From Ructibacterium sp965146665 (GTDB taxonomy: Bacteria; Bacillota; Clostridia; Monoglobales; Monoglobaceae), in contig CBCTHE010000005.1 in assembly GCA_965146665.1 (NCBI GenBank), positions 140,308-204,307 on the forward strand: a DNA stretch of 64,000 bases, in the 5' to 3' direction. The notes under the pieces are model-generated. The model did not search any database. It worked only from the letters and a program-made list of their open reading frames with translations, and had not been told where the DNA came from. Position 1 is the stretch's first letter, and every line of letters starts with the position of its first letter. A program made the translations under genes and the position numbers. Positions 52,564-62,394 of this stretch are shown one piece after another.

Positions 52564-54366
52564 CTAGCTGTCATGTTCACTTTTTTTGATCTTGGGTATC
52601 ATTGTTTTGACATTCACCCCCTGCTCCAGCGGCTCAACCTCCAGCCTGCACTGGACGCCGAAAATCAGCCGGAGCCGCTGATTGACATTTCGCAGTCCAA
52701 TGTGACGCCCCCCGGCAATATATTCACTGCTGAAATCCGCGTTCAGCTGCCGGGCCGTCTCCTGGGACATTCCCACGCCGTCGTCCCGGACCTGAAGCTC
52801 AATCCAGTCGCCCCTGCTGTGGGCACAAACCCAGATTTTCCCCTTGCGCTTAAGATACTTGATGCTGTGACCCAGGGAATTTTCCAGCAGCGGCTGCAGT
52901 GTCAGCTTTGCCACCGCATAGTCACAAAGCGCCGGCTCCACATCCCAAACCACATCGAACTTGTTTCGATACCGGAGCTTCTGAATTTCAATGTATTTCT
53001 CCGCATACCGTATCTCGTCCCCCAGAGAGACCAGATAGCTGTCGGTCTCCAGCGTGGCATGGAGCAGATCCGACAGGCACTTTATGGCCCGGGAGACGTC
53101 ATTTTCATCCTTGGTCAGGCCAATGGCCATCCAGCTGATGGCCTGCAGGGTATTATACAGAAAGTGCGGGTGAATCTGTGCCTGCAGTGCCGTCATCTGG
53201 GCCTGCCGCAGCATGGCGATCCGCCGCTGAAGCTCCTCCTCCGCCAGGGTTTTCTTGTCCAGCACCTTCAAATATTTGCTGACAATATAGCTGTACTCAT
53301 TGCCGCTGTCCAGCAGCTTATCCCGCACCTGTTCCGGATTTTCCACAGTCGAAACAATGTCGCGGATCGGCATATAAATCCGAACCGCCAGCCCAAATGC
53401 CAAAAACGCCGTTACCAGCAAAACGATCAGTATGGCCGCAATCAGCCAGTTACGCAGGGCATCCGTCTTCTTGGCATACTCCGCCATGGGGATAATGGAC
53501 ACATACCGCCAGCCATTATGCTGTGAGCTGACCTCCGAAACCAGCACCTGTTCCCCTGTACTTCCCATTTTCACAAACGCGTTTCCCTTCCGGACGCTCT
53601 TCTCCTCCGGGAAAAAACGGCCCAGCTGACTGCCGGGCGCGAAAAGCTGACCGCTGCTGAACAGGACGGTTTCGTTCTCATCCACAATCAAAAATTCCTC
53701 TCCATTGTTCCAGTCCCCTTCATTGATGCGTTTCTGGAGGCTGGCCGCGCTGACGTTCAGGACGGCCACGCCCCGTTTTTCCTGGGACAGGAGCGGATTG
53801 GTATAAAAGAAAGAAATAAACCTCTGCCAGGCGTTTTCCCCGCTCCGCGCGGTGACCCACTTGTTTTGGGCACCTCGGTTTTGCTTGTACTGAAGCACCC
53901 ATTCCTGACTCTCCGCCGGCACAGGCGCAAATCCGTTTTCAGAGGAAAGCACCAAATTGCTGATGTCAGAGTAGAGCTCCACGGACTGGATATACTCACT
54001 CTCCAGCATACTGATGGCATTGACCGCGTTTGCCACAATCATAACCTGCTCGTATCCCTGATAGTCCTTGCTGATATTCTGGGTCATAAACTGGTCCACA
54101 CTGCTGTCATACAGGATACGCATGGCCACGCGGTCAATTTCATCCACAATAATATCCAGCATTTCCTTTGCGGTGTGCAGGCTTTTTTCATGGGCTCCGC
54201 TGATTTCCTGCTTGACCACCGTATTGTTGTAGTTGAAAATAACGGCGCTGGTGCCAATGAGCGGAATCAGGACAATACACAGAATTAAACAGAAATATCT
54301 GGCGAAAATACTGTTAAATTTATAGCTGCGGATGTAATACCAGATGCTATTTCCTCCCGTCATCAT
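52564..54366 (-). CDS. YesM/LytS-type sensor histidine kinase
   Basis: 600 residues: membrane helix at ~25-45, ~240-residue extracytoplasmic Cache-like sensor, second helix at ~300-320 (WLIAAILIVLLVTAFLAFGL), HAMP, then a His_kinase domain with QIHPHFLYNTLQ (phospho-acceptor His399) and an HATPase_c domain (LTLQPLLENSLGH, RDDGVGM, IGLRNVNQRL). It overlaps the YesN-like regulator gene by 20 bp, so the two are co-translated. It should sense an oligosaccharide or a binding protein outside the cell and phosphorylate that regulator, which then drives operon 2 (inference from position). Confidence 0.93.
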   Translation of the reverse strand: MMTGGNSIWYYIRSYKFNSIFARYFCLILCIVLIPLIGTSAVIFNYNNTVVKQEISGAHEKSLHTAKEMLDIIVDEIDRVAMRILYDSSVDQFMTQNISKDYQGYEQVMIVANAVNAISMLESEYIQSVELYSDISNLVLSSENGFAPVPAESQEWVLQYKQNRGAQNKWVTARSGENAWQRFISFFYTNPLLSQEKRGVAVLNVSAASLQKRINEGDWNNGEEFLIVDENETVLFSSGQLFAPGSQLGRFFPEEKSVRKGNAFVKMGSTGEQVLVSEVSSQHNGWRYVSIIPMAEYAKKTDALRNWLIAAILIVLLVTAFLAFGLAVRIYMPIRDIVSTVENPEQVRDKLLDSGNEYSYIVSKYLKVLDKKTLAEEELQRRIAMLRQAQMTALQAQIHPHFLYNTLQAISWMAIGLTKDENDVSRAIKCLSDLLHATLETDSYLVSLGDEIRYAEKYIEIQKLRYRNKFDVVWDVEPALCDYAVAKLTLQPLLENSLGHSIKYLKRKGKIWVCAHSRGDWIELQVRDDGVGMSQETARQLNADFSSEYIAGGRHIGLRNVNQRLRLIFGVQCRLEVEPLEQGVNVKTMIPKIKKSEHDS

Positions 54367-55948
54367 CTGTCTCCCCCTTCATCTGCCAATTCTGACGGAA
54401 CTCGTTGGGTGTACAGCCGTAATAGCTCTTAAAGAGGCGGTAGAAATACTTTGTGCTCTTGTATCCCACGATCTGGCTGATCTCAAAAATCTTATAGTGC
54501 CCGCTCTGCAGCAGGCGGGTGGCGTGCTCCAGTTTGATCCGCACCAGATAATCTTTAAAATTCTCTCCGACTTTTTCCTTAAAGAGACGGCTGAAATAGG
54601 CCGGACTTAAAAATATGTAATCCGCGACGCTAAAGAGGGTAATGTCCTTGTTATAGTTGTCATTGATATACTGCTTGGCCTTTTCAATGATATCTCCCTG
54701 GGCCGCGTCTGAGCGCTGGCCCATATACACCGTAATCGCCCGGAGCATTTGCAGGGTCTGCCGGAAGGCTTCCTCCGCCGTTTTGCTGCTGGCGATCCGG
54801 ACATAGCTGGCCAGCTCCTTCACCTCCTGATAGGTGACGATGTCATATTCCCCCAGCCGGTTCACCACCAGCGCCAGCAGATTGATACAGGCGTCCTGTA
54901 CATAACTTAAATCCGCGTCCGCGGTGAGCTCCTGCATCTGAAAAAACAGATTTTCCATGGCCTGCACGTTGCCGTAGTTAATATGGGTAATCAACAGCTG
55001 CTGCCGCTTGGCGTCCCGAATCATCTCGTCCGCCTGACGGGTATCTGTCCCAGCCCCCTGCCCGCCGGCCTTTGGCTGACTCCGCGCGGCAAACCCCCGT
55101 ATATCCTCATATTGCCGTTCAATCTCAAATCGGGTCTGAAGCCCCAGCATCTCCCGGATATCCGCGGCAATCTTCTCCCCCTGCCGCCGAAAGGTCTCTA
55201 AAAACTCCGCCTCATCCCCCTCCATATGATAGACCGCAAGCGCTTGTATACGCCCGTCCATCCCATAGCTCGGGTAGAAGGAAAGGGCCTCCGCGTCCAG
55301 CTGCAAAAAATTGCACACCGCAGTGTACAGGGCATCCTCCCCATATTCCCACTCATTCTGGTTAAACAAATGAAAGCCTTCCAGCACGATTGAGACCATG
55401 GCACAGCGGCGGCCGGCCAAGGGCAGGCCCAGCGTCTCCAGGCTCCGGGCGATCTCCTCCTCTGTCCGGTATCCGCCCAGCGCCAGATTGGTCACAAACT
55501 GCTTGGTGGTATAGGCCACCAGACGGTCGAGCTTTTGCGCCATCTTCTGCTGTTTCTGCGACCGCTCCCGCTCCTCGTCCAGAAGGCACCGGACTCTGGA
55601 AAACACCTGGCGTATGTCATCCAGCGACACGGGCTTGAGCAGAAACTCGGTAATATTCAGCTGTACGGCCCGATATGCGTCGTCAAACTCCTTATATCCG
55701 CTGATCAGCACGATCTTGGCGGGAAGCCGGTTCTCCACAATATACTCCGAGAGATCCAGCCCTGACATATAGGTCATCTTTACATCTGTCAGCACCACAT
55801 CCACCGGACAGCGCTTCAGAAACTCCACCGCATCCTGCCCGTCCTCAAACTGGCCGGCGACCTCAAACCCCATGGTCTTCCAGTCCACCAGGTTCACCAG
55901 CCCCTCCCGCAAAATCTCTTCATCATCCACAATAATGACCGAATACAT
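54347..55948 (-). CDS. YesN-type response regulator with AraC DNA-binding domain
   Basis: 533 residues. The N-terminal receiver (MYSVIIVDDEEILREG) has its phospho-acceptor Asp55 in VVLTDVKMTY and conserved Lys in LLKPVS. A middle linker region of ~270 residues follows, then a C-terminal AraC HTH pair (NKDITLFSVADYIFLSPAYF; GYKSTKYFYRLFKSYYGCTP). It pairs with the overlapping YesM-like kinase and lies 38 bp after the GH88 gene. Expected to activate operon 2 and perhaps the divergent lyase gene at 57415. Confidence 0.94.
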   Translation of the reverse strand: MYSVIIVDDEEILREGLVNLVDWKTMGFEVAGQFEDGQDAVEFLKRCPVDVVLTDVKMTYMSGLDLSEYIVENRLPAKIVLISGYKEFDDAYRAVQLNITEFLLKPVSLDDIRQVFSRVRCLLDEERERSQKQQKMAQKLDRLVAYTTKQFVTNLALGGYRTEEEIARSLETLGLPLAGRRCAMVSIVLEGFHLFNQNEWEYGEDALYTAVCNFLQLDAEALSFYPSYGMDGRIQALAVYHMEGDEAEFLETFRRQGEKIAADIREMLGLQTRFEIERQYEDIRGFAARSQPKAGGQGAGTDTRQADEMIRDAKRQQLLITHINYGNVQAMENLFFQMQELTADADLSYVQDACINLLALVVNRLGEYDIVTYQEVKELASYVRIASSKTAEEAFRQTLQMLRAITVYMGQRSDAAQGDIIEKAKQYINDNYNKDITLFSVADYIFLSPAYFSRLFKEKVGENFKDYLVRIKLEHATRLLQSGHYKIFEISQIVGYKSTKYFYRLFKSYYGCTPNEFRQNWQMKGETDDDGRK

Positions 55949-55986
55949 AAACGCACCCTCCTCTGCTTACACCGCCCGAATTTTCA

Positions 55987-57111
55987 TCACCAAAACCGAA
56001 GAAAATCTTCTGTATGCCGAAACCGCATCCAAAGCTCCGTGTAAAAATAATCGCCCCAGATTGAGATGCCCCCCGGCCCCACCGGCTCGTAACACAAAAG
56101 GCCCTGGCTCCGCGCGTCCGCAAGATAGGGCGGCCGTGACAGCGCATGGAAGGTTCGCTCCGCCATCCTCCGGCAGGCTTCCGAAAGTGGGTGTTCCTCA
56201 ATCAGCGCCGCCAGCTGGAGCAGGCCGCAGGCCGCAACCGCCGCCGCGGAGGTGTCCTTTTTGGGCTCCTCCCAGGCGGGCAGGCGGAAGTCATACACCG
56301 GGACGCCATCCTCCCCTGTCTGCGCCATATAAAACTGCGCAATGCCAATGGCCGTCTCCCGGTAGGCCGCCTCCCCGGTATAGGAATACGCAATGGCAAA
56401 GCCATAGAGCATCCAGGCCGTCCCCCGGGCCCAGGCAGAGCCCAGAGCATAGCCGCAGTGGTTTCGCTCCCCCTTGGGCGCGCCGGTCCGCACATCAAAC
56501 TGATAGGCATGGCACACCGAATAATCCTCCCGCACCAAGTACCGCATGGAGGTATCCGCGTGTGCCATTGCCACGCTCAGATAAAAAGGATGCTTCGTCT
56601 CCTCATAAGCCCAGAACAGCAGCGGCAGATTCATCATGCAGTCACAGATCATCATGCCCGGTTTATACTGCTGATCCATCTGTCCCCAGGCCTGGATCAT
56701 ACCCGCCCGGAAGTGGAAGCGTTTTCCCAGTTCATCAGCGGCGCGGACGGCCATTTCCCGCGCCTCTTCATCCCCGGTCAGCTTGTACAGCCCCACTGCA
56801 AACAGCGAATACAAAAAGCCAAGATCATGCATGGTGTCCCTATAATGACGGAAGATCTTTTCCCGGTATACCCCCTTGGCACGCCGCAGATACTCCGCGT
56901 AGCGGGCCTCCCCGGTCTCCAAATACAGATATCCCACCATCCCGGTAAAAAACGAATGTGTCCACTGGTTCATCTCCATCATGTCCTGTGTTTTTTGCAG
57001 ATAGTTTCCGTTCTTCGCAGATGTCAGTCCAGCCGTCCCCTCCGGCGGCAGATGCTCCATGAGATAGTCCGTCTTGTCCTGTATCCGCCGCAGAATTTCC
57101 ATTTGCTCCAT
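55987..57111 (-). CDS. GH88-type unsaturated glucuronyl hydrolase
   Basis: The start is the ATG at 57111, 8 nt after GGAGG (five codons inside the longest frame). 374 residues, no signal peptide. GH88 landmarks are MHDLGFLYSLFA (Asp96, equivalent to the conserved DLGF Asp) and MMICDCMMNLPLLFWAYE (catalytic Asp157), plus SAWARGTAWMLYGF and DTSAAAVAACGLL. Known enzymes act on unsaturated glucuronyl disaccharides from heparin, chondroitin or hyaluronan lyases. This supports lyase-type cleavage in the whole locus. It is transcribed from its own promoter, probably with the two-component genes, and lies divergent to the candidate lyase at 57415. Confidence 0.9.
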   Translation of the reverse strand: MEQMEILRRIQDKTDYLMEHLPPEGTAGLTSAKNGNYLQKTQDMMEMNQWTHSFFTGMVGYLYLETGEARYAEYLRRAKGVYREKIFRHYRDTMHDLGFLYSLFAVGLYKLTGDEEAREMAVRAADELGKRFHFRAGMIQAWGQMDQQYKPGMMICDCMMNLPLLFWAYEETKHPFYLSVAMAHADTSMRYLVREDYSVCHAYQFDVRTGAPKGERNHCGYALGSAWARGTAWMLYGFAIAYSYTGEAAYRETAIGIAQFYMAQTGEDGVPVYDFRLPAWEEPKKDTSAAAVAACGLLQLAALIEEHPLSEACRRMAERTFHALSRPPYLADARSQGLLCYEPVGPGGISIWGDYFYTELWMRFRHTEDFLRFW

Positions 57112-57155
57112 AAGAAAAACCTCCATCTTTCTAAAAACTCAGACTCTTTGATGCT

Positions 57156-57184
57156 AGTATACCATAATTCCAAAGTCCATACAA
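57156..57184 (-). promoter_or_regulatory. Sigma-A promoter of the GH88/two-component genes
   Basis: Minus strand TTGTAT (57184-57179), 17-bp spacer, TATACT (57161-57156), about 45 bp before the GH88 start. Confidence 0.65.
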
Positions 57185-57313
57185 TCCCACAAGAATCACC
57201 TGATTGGTGGTAATTTTTTGCTGTCCCTTTACAACTTCCCTTTGCTGCCCGCCGGCCGTCAGGGTATTCATTTTTGACATACTCCTATCTCTTTCCCAGT
57301 TTCTCTAAATGCA

Positions 57314-57342
57314 TTGACAACCGCGCCCGGAAAAAGTATACT
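57314..57342 (+). promoter_or_regulatory. Consensus sigma-A promoter of candidate lyase 2
   Basis: TTGACA (57314-57319), 17-bp spacer, TATACT (57337-57342), the best promoter match on the plus strand, with a leader of about 65 nt. With the GH88 promoter it fills the 300-bp divergent gap 57112-57414. Confidence 0.8.
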
Positions 57343-57414
57343 GGGTGTGAGTTTCTGACCGCGCCGCGGAATCGCATCGCACAGCGGCAGCCTTAAAAAG
57401 GAGTTCGACTTTCC

Positions 57415-60400
57415 ATGAAAAAGCTTATCAGTCTCTGTCTTGCCCTTTCGTTGCTCTTGCCCGCCTGGGCGGTTTTGGGCTCCGCCCAAACCACATTGGT
57501 TGTTGACAACGGTGATTCCGGCTTTTCCACCGATTCACTCTGGACGGAAAGCTGGTGCGCCTCCGGCTATTACGGGCACAGCTATCTCCACGACGGCGGG
57601 CCGGAGCCCCGGCCGGGCGGCTGGGCCAAATGGACCCCAGAGATAGAAACCGCTGGAGACTACCAGATCTATCTGCTGTGGACCAGCTGTCAAAAACGCG
57701 CCGGCGACGTGCCCATTGAGGTACGGCACCAAAACGGAACCGATACCGGCAAATACGCCGACCAGACCCGGCACGGCGGCGAATGGGTCTATGTGGGCAC
57801 TTATCCCCTGTCCGCAGGAGAGCGCTGTTATGTGAAAATATCCGCGGAAAATGCCGGCTATACCATTGCGGACGCGGCAAAATTCGTCTATGTGCCGCCG
57901 GGTGCCGCCCCGGAGCCCCCAGACGGCACGCCCCGCGTCAACGCGCGGGATTCCTTCCCGCTGGTACAGCAGGCGGAAATCCATACTATGAGCGGAAACG
58001 TCCGCGGCGTCGGCATGCTGGCGGAATATGAAGCCCCCGGACCCTTGCAGATCCGGATACAGCGGACGACCCAGCGGCCGGCTTCGGAACCCTATGTTCC
58101 CACAGCGCTGGCCCGGGTCTTTGATCCGGATGGAAACCTGGCCGCCTGGGCCGACTTTACCGATCAGCAGGAGGGTACCGCCGCACAGCTCCTGACCGTG
58201 CCGCCTTCCAAAAGCGGCATCTACCGCATCTCCTTTTCCGGCGGAAGGACAGGGGATCTGATTGAGATTGGCCTCCCCCAAACAGAAATCTGGGGAATCC
58301 GCGGCGAAATGGCACTGGGGCTGACCGGCACCCTGCCGGAAACCCTTTATCTCATGACCGCGCAGACCACCCCTGTGGCTGCCGGGGACGAGCACAGGAA
58401 TATGCTGCCCACCGGCTTTCTCACCCTGGAAACCTTCAAGGGAGCGGCGGCCGAGCTGTTTGACCACGGAGGAAAGTCTCTGGGCACACCGCGAAAAACC
58501 GGTTCCCGCACCTTGCTCACCATTGACACACCGCCGAACAACGAAATCTGGTCCCTGCGGCTGGGCAAATCCGGCGCCATTGCCATTGATGGAATTCCTG
58601 GCCTCCTCTGTCCCTCCCGCGAAGCCGCGCTGGCGCTGCGGGGCGGAACGGTTGACGCGGACGGCGTCACGGTTGCCGGGCCGCTGCAGGCGCGCCTGCG
58701 CCAGGCGATGCTGCGCCTTGGCACAGAGCTGGACATTAATCCGGATTATCCGGCGAACGCCGGCACAGCGGCCAACCCCCAGCTGGAGGTTTTGGCCTAT
58801 GGCCAATACAGTGTGCTCTCCTCCCTGGACTGTCTCCAGAAAAGTCAGCGTCTTGATTCCGGCGATCCGCGGTATGGCCAAATTGTGGACGCGGACGGCA
58901 ACCGTGCCGTCAACCTGCTGGCGGGGCCCGCAGTGACGCCGGGCGCGCTGAATCCGGTCTACCAAAACACCGCGCTGATCAAACGCGCCATTTTAAACTC
59001 CATGAGCGAGCTGGTCTGGATGCAGGGCGACGACCTCTGCCGCACCGGCGACCTCCGCAGTACCGCCTATCCCATCGAAAGCATCCTCTTTAGCTATAAT
59101 ACGCTGATCGCAGAGACCTACGCTCTGCTGAAGGATACGCCCCTGCTCCTCCCCGAGGAACGGGAAGCCTGGAAGCAGGCGGTGATGGCCGTCTCTGACA
59201 AGCTGGCCAACTTTCAGGGCTATCAATCCAACCAATGGGCCTTCTTGATGCTGGGGCAGCTGAACACCTATGCGGCCACCGGTGAGGCACGGTTTTTAAA
59301 GGGCTTTGAGCGGAGCATGACCGCCTATTTGGACAACGCCCACGGTGCCAGTTCCAAGTTTGGCCAGCACCCTGCCGGATACTTTCTGGAGGAAGGCGGG
59401 CCGGACGGAAACTATGACAGTCTGAACGCATACCACCTGGCCGCGGCCTATCAAATTTATCAGGATATGCCAGAGGCCAACCTGGCTCTATGTGAAAAGA
59501 TGAGGGAGGGCATTGACAAAAACCTGCGTTTCAAGAGCTTCTTCTGGCTGGAACAGCCGGACGGCGGCCTGTTTGCCCCCACTGCCATGAACTGCAGACA
59601 AAACGCGCCCATTTCCAGCACCAACTATCCAGGGGACTACCTGACCCGCGCAGAAAACGGTCTCTCTCTGCGCCGGCATCAGCTGAACCGGCTGAAGACC
59701 ACTGATACAAACGGCGTCGGTTCCGCCATTTCCCAGTCCCATATCGCCAACACAGACGCCTGGGCCAGGGCAACCCTGAACGCCGCTCTGGCCAAGAAGG
59801 GCGCGTTAGCGGCCTCTCCGTCCGGCAAAGGCGCATGGCTGCCAACCCTGCACCGGGCCTTTGCCAAGCCCATCTCCGCAGAGCCCGCGCCGCTGCCCGC
59901 TGAGGCCAAAACCGGCATATGGGAACTGCCGGGTCTCATCGCCTTTCAGCAGGGCGGAATCTACGGCGTGGTATTCTATAAAATTGATGGCTCTGCCAGA
60001 GAGACTGCCGGCAAGTTTGGCGGCGGTCCCGCGGTTCTTTGGAGCAAGGGCACCGGCAACACCGTCGCCTCCATGCGCAATCTAAACGGCGGGGCTGTGG
60101 AAACGGACCGAGACCTGACCCACAGCTGTATCTTTGGCTATCGGGCGGACAACAGCCTGTTCTACAGCGGAGGAGAAGCCCCGGAACTCACCTGGATTGA
60201 TCCGGGGAAAACCTTTCTTCTCTCCGCCCGCCTGCCGCAGATTGACGGCACCCTGCAATGGCAATATGCCCTGGGAGCGGAACAGCTGGAAATCGCGGTA
60301 ACCCTGCGGACAGACGAACCCCTGCACTCTGTCTTTGTAAATCTGCCTGTGTTTTTTAATACGCAGACAGCGCTTCAGGGCAGCTTCACAACGGACCGCT

Positions 60401-60570
60401 ATATCATCCGCAACGGTTTTTCCAACATGGTACTGCGCTGGGACGCGCCGGCGGCCGCACAGCTGGCAGAGTCCCTGCCTGTGGGCGGGAATTACGGCAC
60501 GGCGGACTGCCTCCGCATCCCGCTCCGGGCAGGCCGGACCACCACCATCACTGTCAGCGTCCAGCCGTGA
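57415..60570 (+). CDS. Large secreted candidate polysaccharide lyase, uncharacterised family (paralogue 2)
   Basis: 1051 residues, signal peptide MKKLISLCLALSLLLPAWAV, AAAGGAG upstream. It has the same order as 45716-48943: golvesin-C-like module (~26-165, LVVDNGDSGFSTDSLW), beta-rich part, helical part (~500-740) and C-terminal beta-domain. Near-identical blocks are ELVWMQGDDLC, GYQSNQWAFLMLG, KFGQHPAGYFLEE and GPDGNYDSLNAYH. It has no SLH unit. Conservation is concentrated in these blocks while the flanks diverge, which is what an active site would show. It is transcribed away from the GH88 gene and precedes the FAD oxidoreductase by 69 bp. Activity remains inferred. Confidence 0.72.
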   Translation: MKKLISLCLALSLLLPAWAVLGSAQTTLVVDNGDSGFSTDSLWTESWCASGYYGHSYLHDGGPEPRPGGWAKWTPEIETAGDYQIYLLWTSCQKRAGDVPIEVRHQNGTDTGKYADQTRHGGEWVYVGTYPLSAGERCYVKISAENAGYTIADAAKFVYVPPGAAPEPPDGTPRVNARDSFPLVQQAEIHTMSGNVRGVGMLAEYEAPGPLQIRIQRTTQRPASEPYVPTALARVFDPDGNLAAWADFTDQQEGTAAQLLTVPPSKSGIYRISFSGGRTGDLIEIGLPQTEIWGIRGEMALGLTGTLPETLYLMTAQTTPVAAGDEHRNMLPTGFLTLETFKGAAAELFDHGGKSLGTPRKTGSRTLLTIDTPPNNEIWSLRLGKSGAIAIDGIPGLLCPSREAALALRGGTVDADGVTVAGPLQARLRQAMLRLGTELDINPDYPANAGTAANPQLEVLAYGQYSVLSSLDCLQKSQRLDSGDPRYGQIVDADGNRAVNLLAGPAVTPGALNPVYQNTALIKRAILNSMSELVWMQGDDLCRTGDLRSTAYPIESILFSYNTLIAETYALLKDTPLLLPEEREAWKQAVMAVSDKLANFQGYQSNQWAFLMLGQLNTYAATGEARFLKGFERSMTAYLDNAHGASSKFGQHPAGYFLEEGGPDGNYDSLNAYHLAAAYQIYQDMPEANLALCEKMREGIDKNLRFKSFFWLEQPDGGLFAPTAMNCRQNAPISSTNYPGDYLTRAENGLSLRRHQLNRLKTTDTNGVGSAISQSHIANTDAWARATLNAALAKKGALAASPSGKGAWLPTLHRAFAKPISAEPAPLPAEAKTGIWELPGLIAFQQGGIYGVVFYKIDGSARETAGKFGGGPAVLWSKGTGNTVASMRNLNGGAVETDRDLTHSCIFGYRADNSLFYSGGEAPELTWIDPGKTFLLSARLPQIDGTLQWQYALGAEQLEIAVTLRTDEPLHSVFVNLPVFFNTQTALQGSFTTDRYIIRNGFSNMVLRWDAPAAAQLAESLPVGGNYGTADCLRIPLRAGRTTTITVSVQP

Positions 60571-60639
60571 CAGCGGCTCTATCTATACGGCATCATCTTC
60601 TGAATGAAAAATAGAAAAATAATAAAGGAGAATGTAGCT

Positions 60640-62337
60640 ATGAAAACATTAGAACACAATGTAGACCTGTGTGTTGTGGGCGGAGGCTTAGCGGGACTCT
60701 GCGCCGCCGTGTCCGCCGCAAGGCATGGCATCAAAGCCGCTCTGATGCAGGACCGCCCAGTGCTGGGAGGGAATTCCTCCAGCGAAATCCGCATGTGGGT
60801 CTGCGGCGCCCACGGAGACAATAACCGGGAAACTGGTATCATCGAAGAGCTCCAGCTGGAGAATTATTATCGAAACCGCAACCTCAGTTTCAGCATCTGG
60901 GACAGCATCCTGTATGAAAAGGCCCGCTTTGAGCCCAATATCACGCTGCTGCTCAACTGCACCTGCCAGAGCTGCGCTATGGACGGCGACCGCATCATCA
61001 GCGTCAAGGGCTGGCAGATGACCAGTGAAACCTATCATGTGGTCAATGCCAAATACTTTGCCGACTGTTCCGGCGACTCCATTCTCGCGCCTCTGACCGG
61101 CGCGGAATTCATGCGCGGCCGGGAGGCGAAAGCGGACTTTAACGAAACCATCCCCCCTGACGCGGCTGACAGCAAAACCATGGGCATGAGCTGTCTGCTT
61201 CAGCTGCGGGAATACGGCACACCCCAGCCCTTCATTCCGCCGGCCTGGGCATACCATTATGAGACGGCCGAGGAACTGGCCTATAAGGATCTGAATGTGC
61301 GGAACAACTTCTGGTGGCTGGAGGTGGGCGGTGATCAGGATGAAATCCATGACACGGAAAGGCTTCGGGATGAACTGCTGAAAATCGCTTTCGGCGTTTG
61401 GGATTTTATGAAAAACCGCGGCGACTTTGGGGCAGAAAACTGGGCCATTGACTGGATCGGGTTTCTGCCCGGCAAACGGGAGAGCCGCCGCTATGTGGGT
61501 GATTATATTATCACCCAGAACGATGTTGAGTCAGAAGGCCGCTTTGAGGATATCATCGCCTATGGAGGCTGGACAATGGACGACCACTTTCCGGCAGGGT
61601 TTTATTATAAAGAGGGCTACCCCACCATCTTTCACCCCGCGCCATCGCCCTGGGGCATTCCCTTCCGGAGTCTGTGCTCCAAAAACATTCAAAACCTGCT
61701 CTTTGCCGGCCGGAATATCAGCGTCACCCATACGGCGCTGAGCTCTTCACGGGTCATGGCCACCTGTTCCCTTCTGGGTCAGGCGCTGGGCACAGCTGTC
61801 TCTATGGCTGTCAAGGACGATTGTGCCATTCGAAGCATTGACATCTCTGCACTGCAGCAGACGCTCATGGAGGATGACTGCTATATCCCATGGCATAAAC
61901 GGGAGGTTTCCGCACTGACGAAGCTGGCAAAGAGCAGCTGTGAAGCGGTCCGAAACGGCATTGACCGCGGAAGCCAGGACGCAGACAATCAGTTTGTGGG
62001 CAAACCCGGCGACGCGATCATCTATGAATTTGAAACACCGCAGAACATTCAGGAAATCCGCATTGTCTTTGACAGCAACCTGAACAGAAAATACAAGAAT
62101 ATGCCCTGCTGTTACCCTCTGCACGAGACCCAATACCAGGTTCCTGAAACGCTGGTGAAGGAATACAAAATCATTGCCGAAGACGCAGACCGAGAATTCG
62201 AGGTCCTGCACATTTCGGATAACCATCAGCGGCTTATGCGCCACCAGGTGAATTTTCGCGCCCGCCGCGTGAAACTGTTACTGCTTTCCACTTGGGGAGA
62301 TCCAAATTGCAGGGTCTTTGCGCTTGATGTAAAATAA
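60640..62337 (+). CDS. FAD-dependent oxidoreductase with C-terminal discoidin-like domain
   Basis: The start is the ATG at 60640, 9 nt after AAAGGAG. 565 residues, no signal peptide. The dinucleotide-binding fold is VDLCVVGGGLAGLCAAVSAAR, followed by the FAD_oxidored marks GGNSSSEIRMWVCGAHG, FADCSGDS and NLLFAGRNISVTH. The last ~130 residues (from DNQFVGKPGDAIIYEFETP) look like an F5/8 (discoidin) beta-sandwich, a sugar-binding fold. Proteins of this family often sit in polysaccharide loci of gut anaerobes with unproven roles. Oxidation of a sugar or an unsaturated uronate is possible. It is probably cotranscribed with the candidate lyase before it. Confidence 0.82.
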   Translation: MKTLEHNVDLCVVGGGLAGLCAAVSAARHGIKAALMQDRPVLGGNSSSEIRMWVCGAHGDNNRETGIIEELQLENYYRNRNLSFSIWDSILYEKARFEPNITLLLNCTCQSCAMDGDRIISVKGWQMTSETYHVVNAKYFADCSGDSILAPLTGAEFMRGREAKADFNETIPPDAADSKTMGMSCLLQLREYGTPQPFIPPAWAYHYETAEELAYKDLNVRNNFWWLEVGGDQDEIHDTERLRDELLKIAFGVWDFMKNRGDFGAENWAIDWIGFLPGKRESRRYVGDYIITQNDVESEGRFEDIIAYGGWTMDDHFPAGFYYKEGYPTIFHPAPSPWGIPFRSLCSKNIQNLLFAGRNISVTHTALSSSRVMATCSLLGQALGTAVSMAVKDDCAIRSIDISALQQTLMEDDCYIPWHKREVSALTKLAKSSCEAVRNGIDRGSQDADNQFVGKPGDAIIYEFETPQNIQEIRIVFDSNLNRKYKNMPCCYPLHETQYQVPETLVKEYKIIAEDADREFEVLHISDNHQRLMRHQVNFRARRVKLLLLSTWGDPNCRVFALDVK

Positions 62338-62394
62338 TGCCGCGTACCTCTGCAATAGCCGCTGGCAATAAGCGGACAAAAGATAAGCGTTATT

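Noticed and set aside
1..62337. Left attachment site (copy of the ssrA 3' end)
   Set aside because: I did not notice a second copy while reading, but I could not search exhaustively, so it is left as an open check and not annotated.
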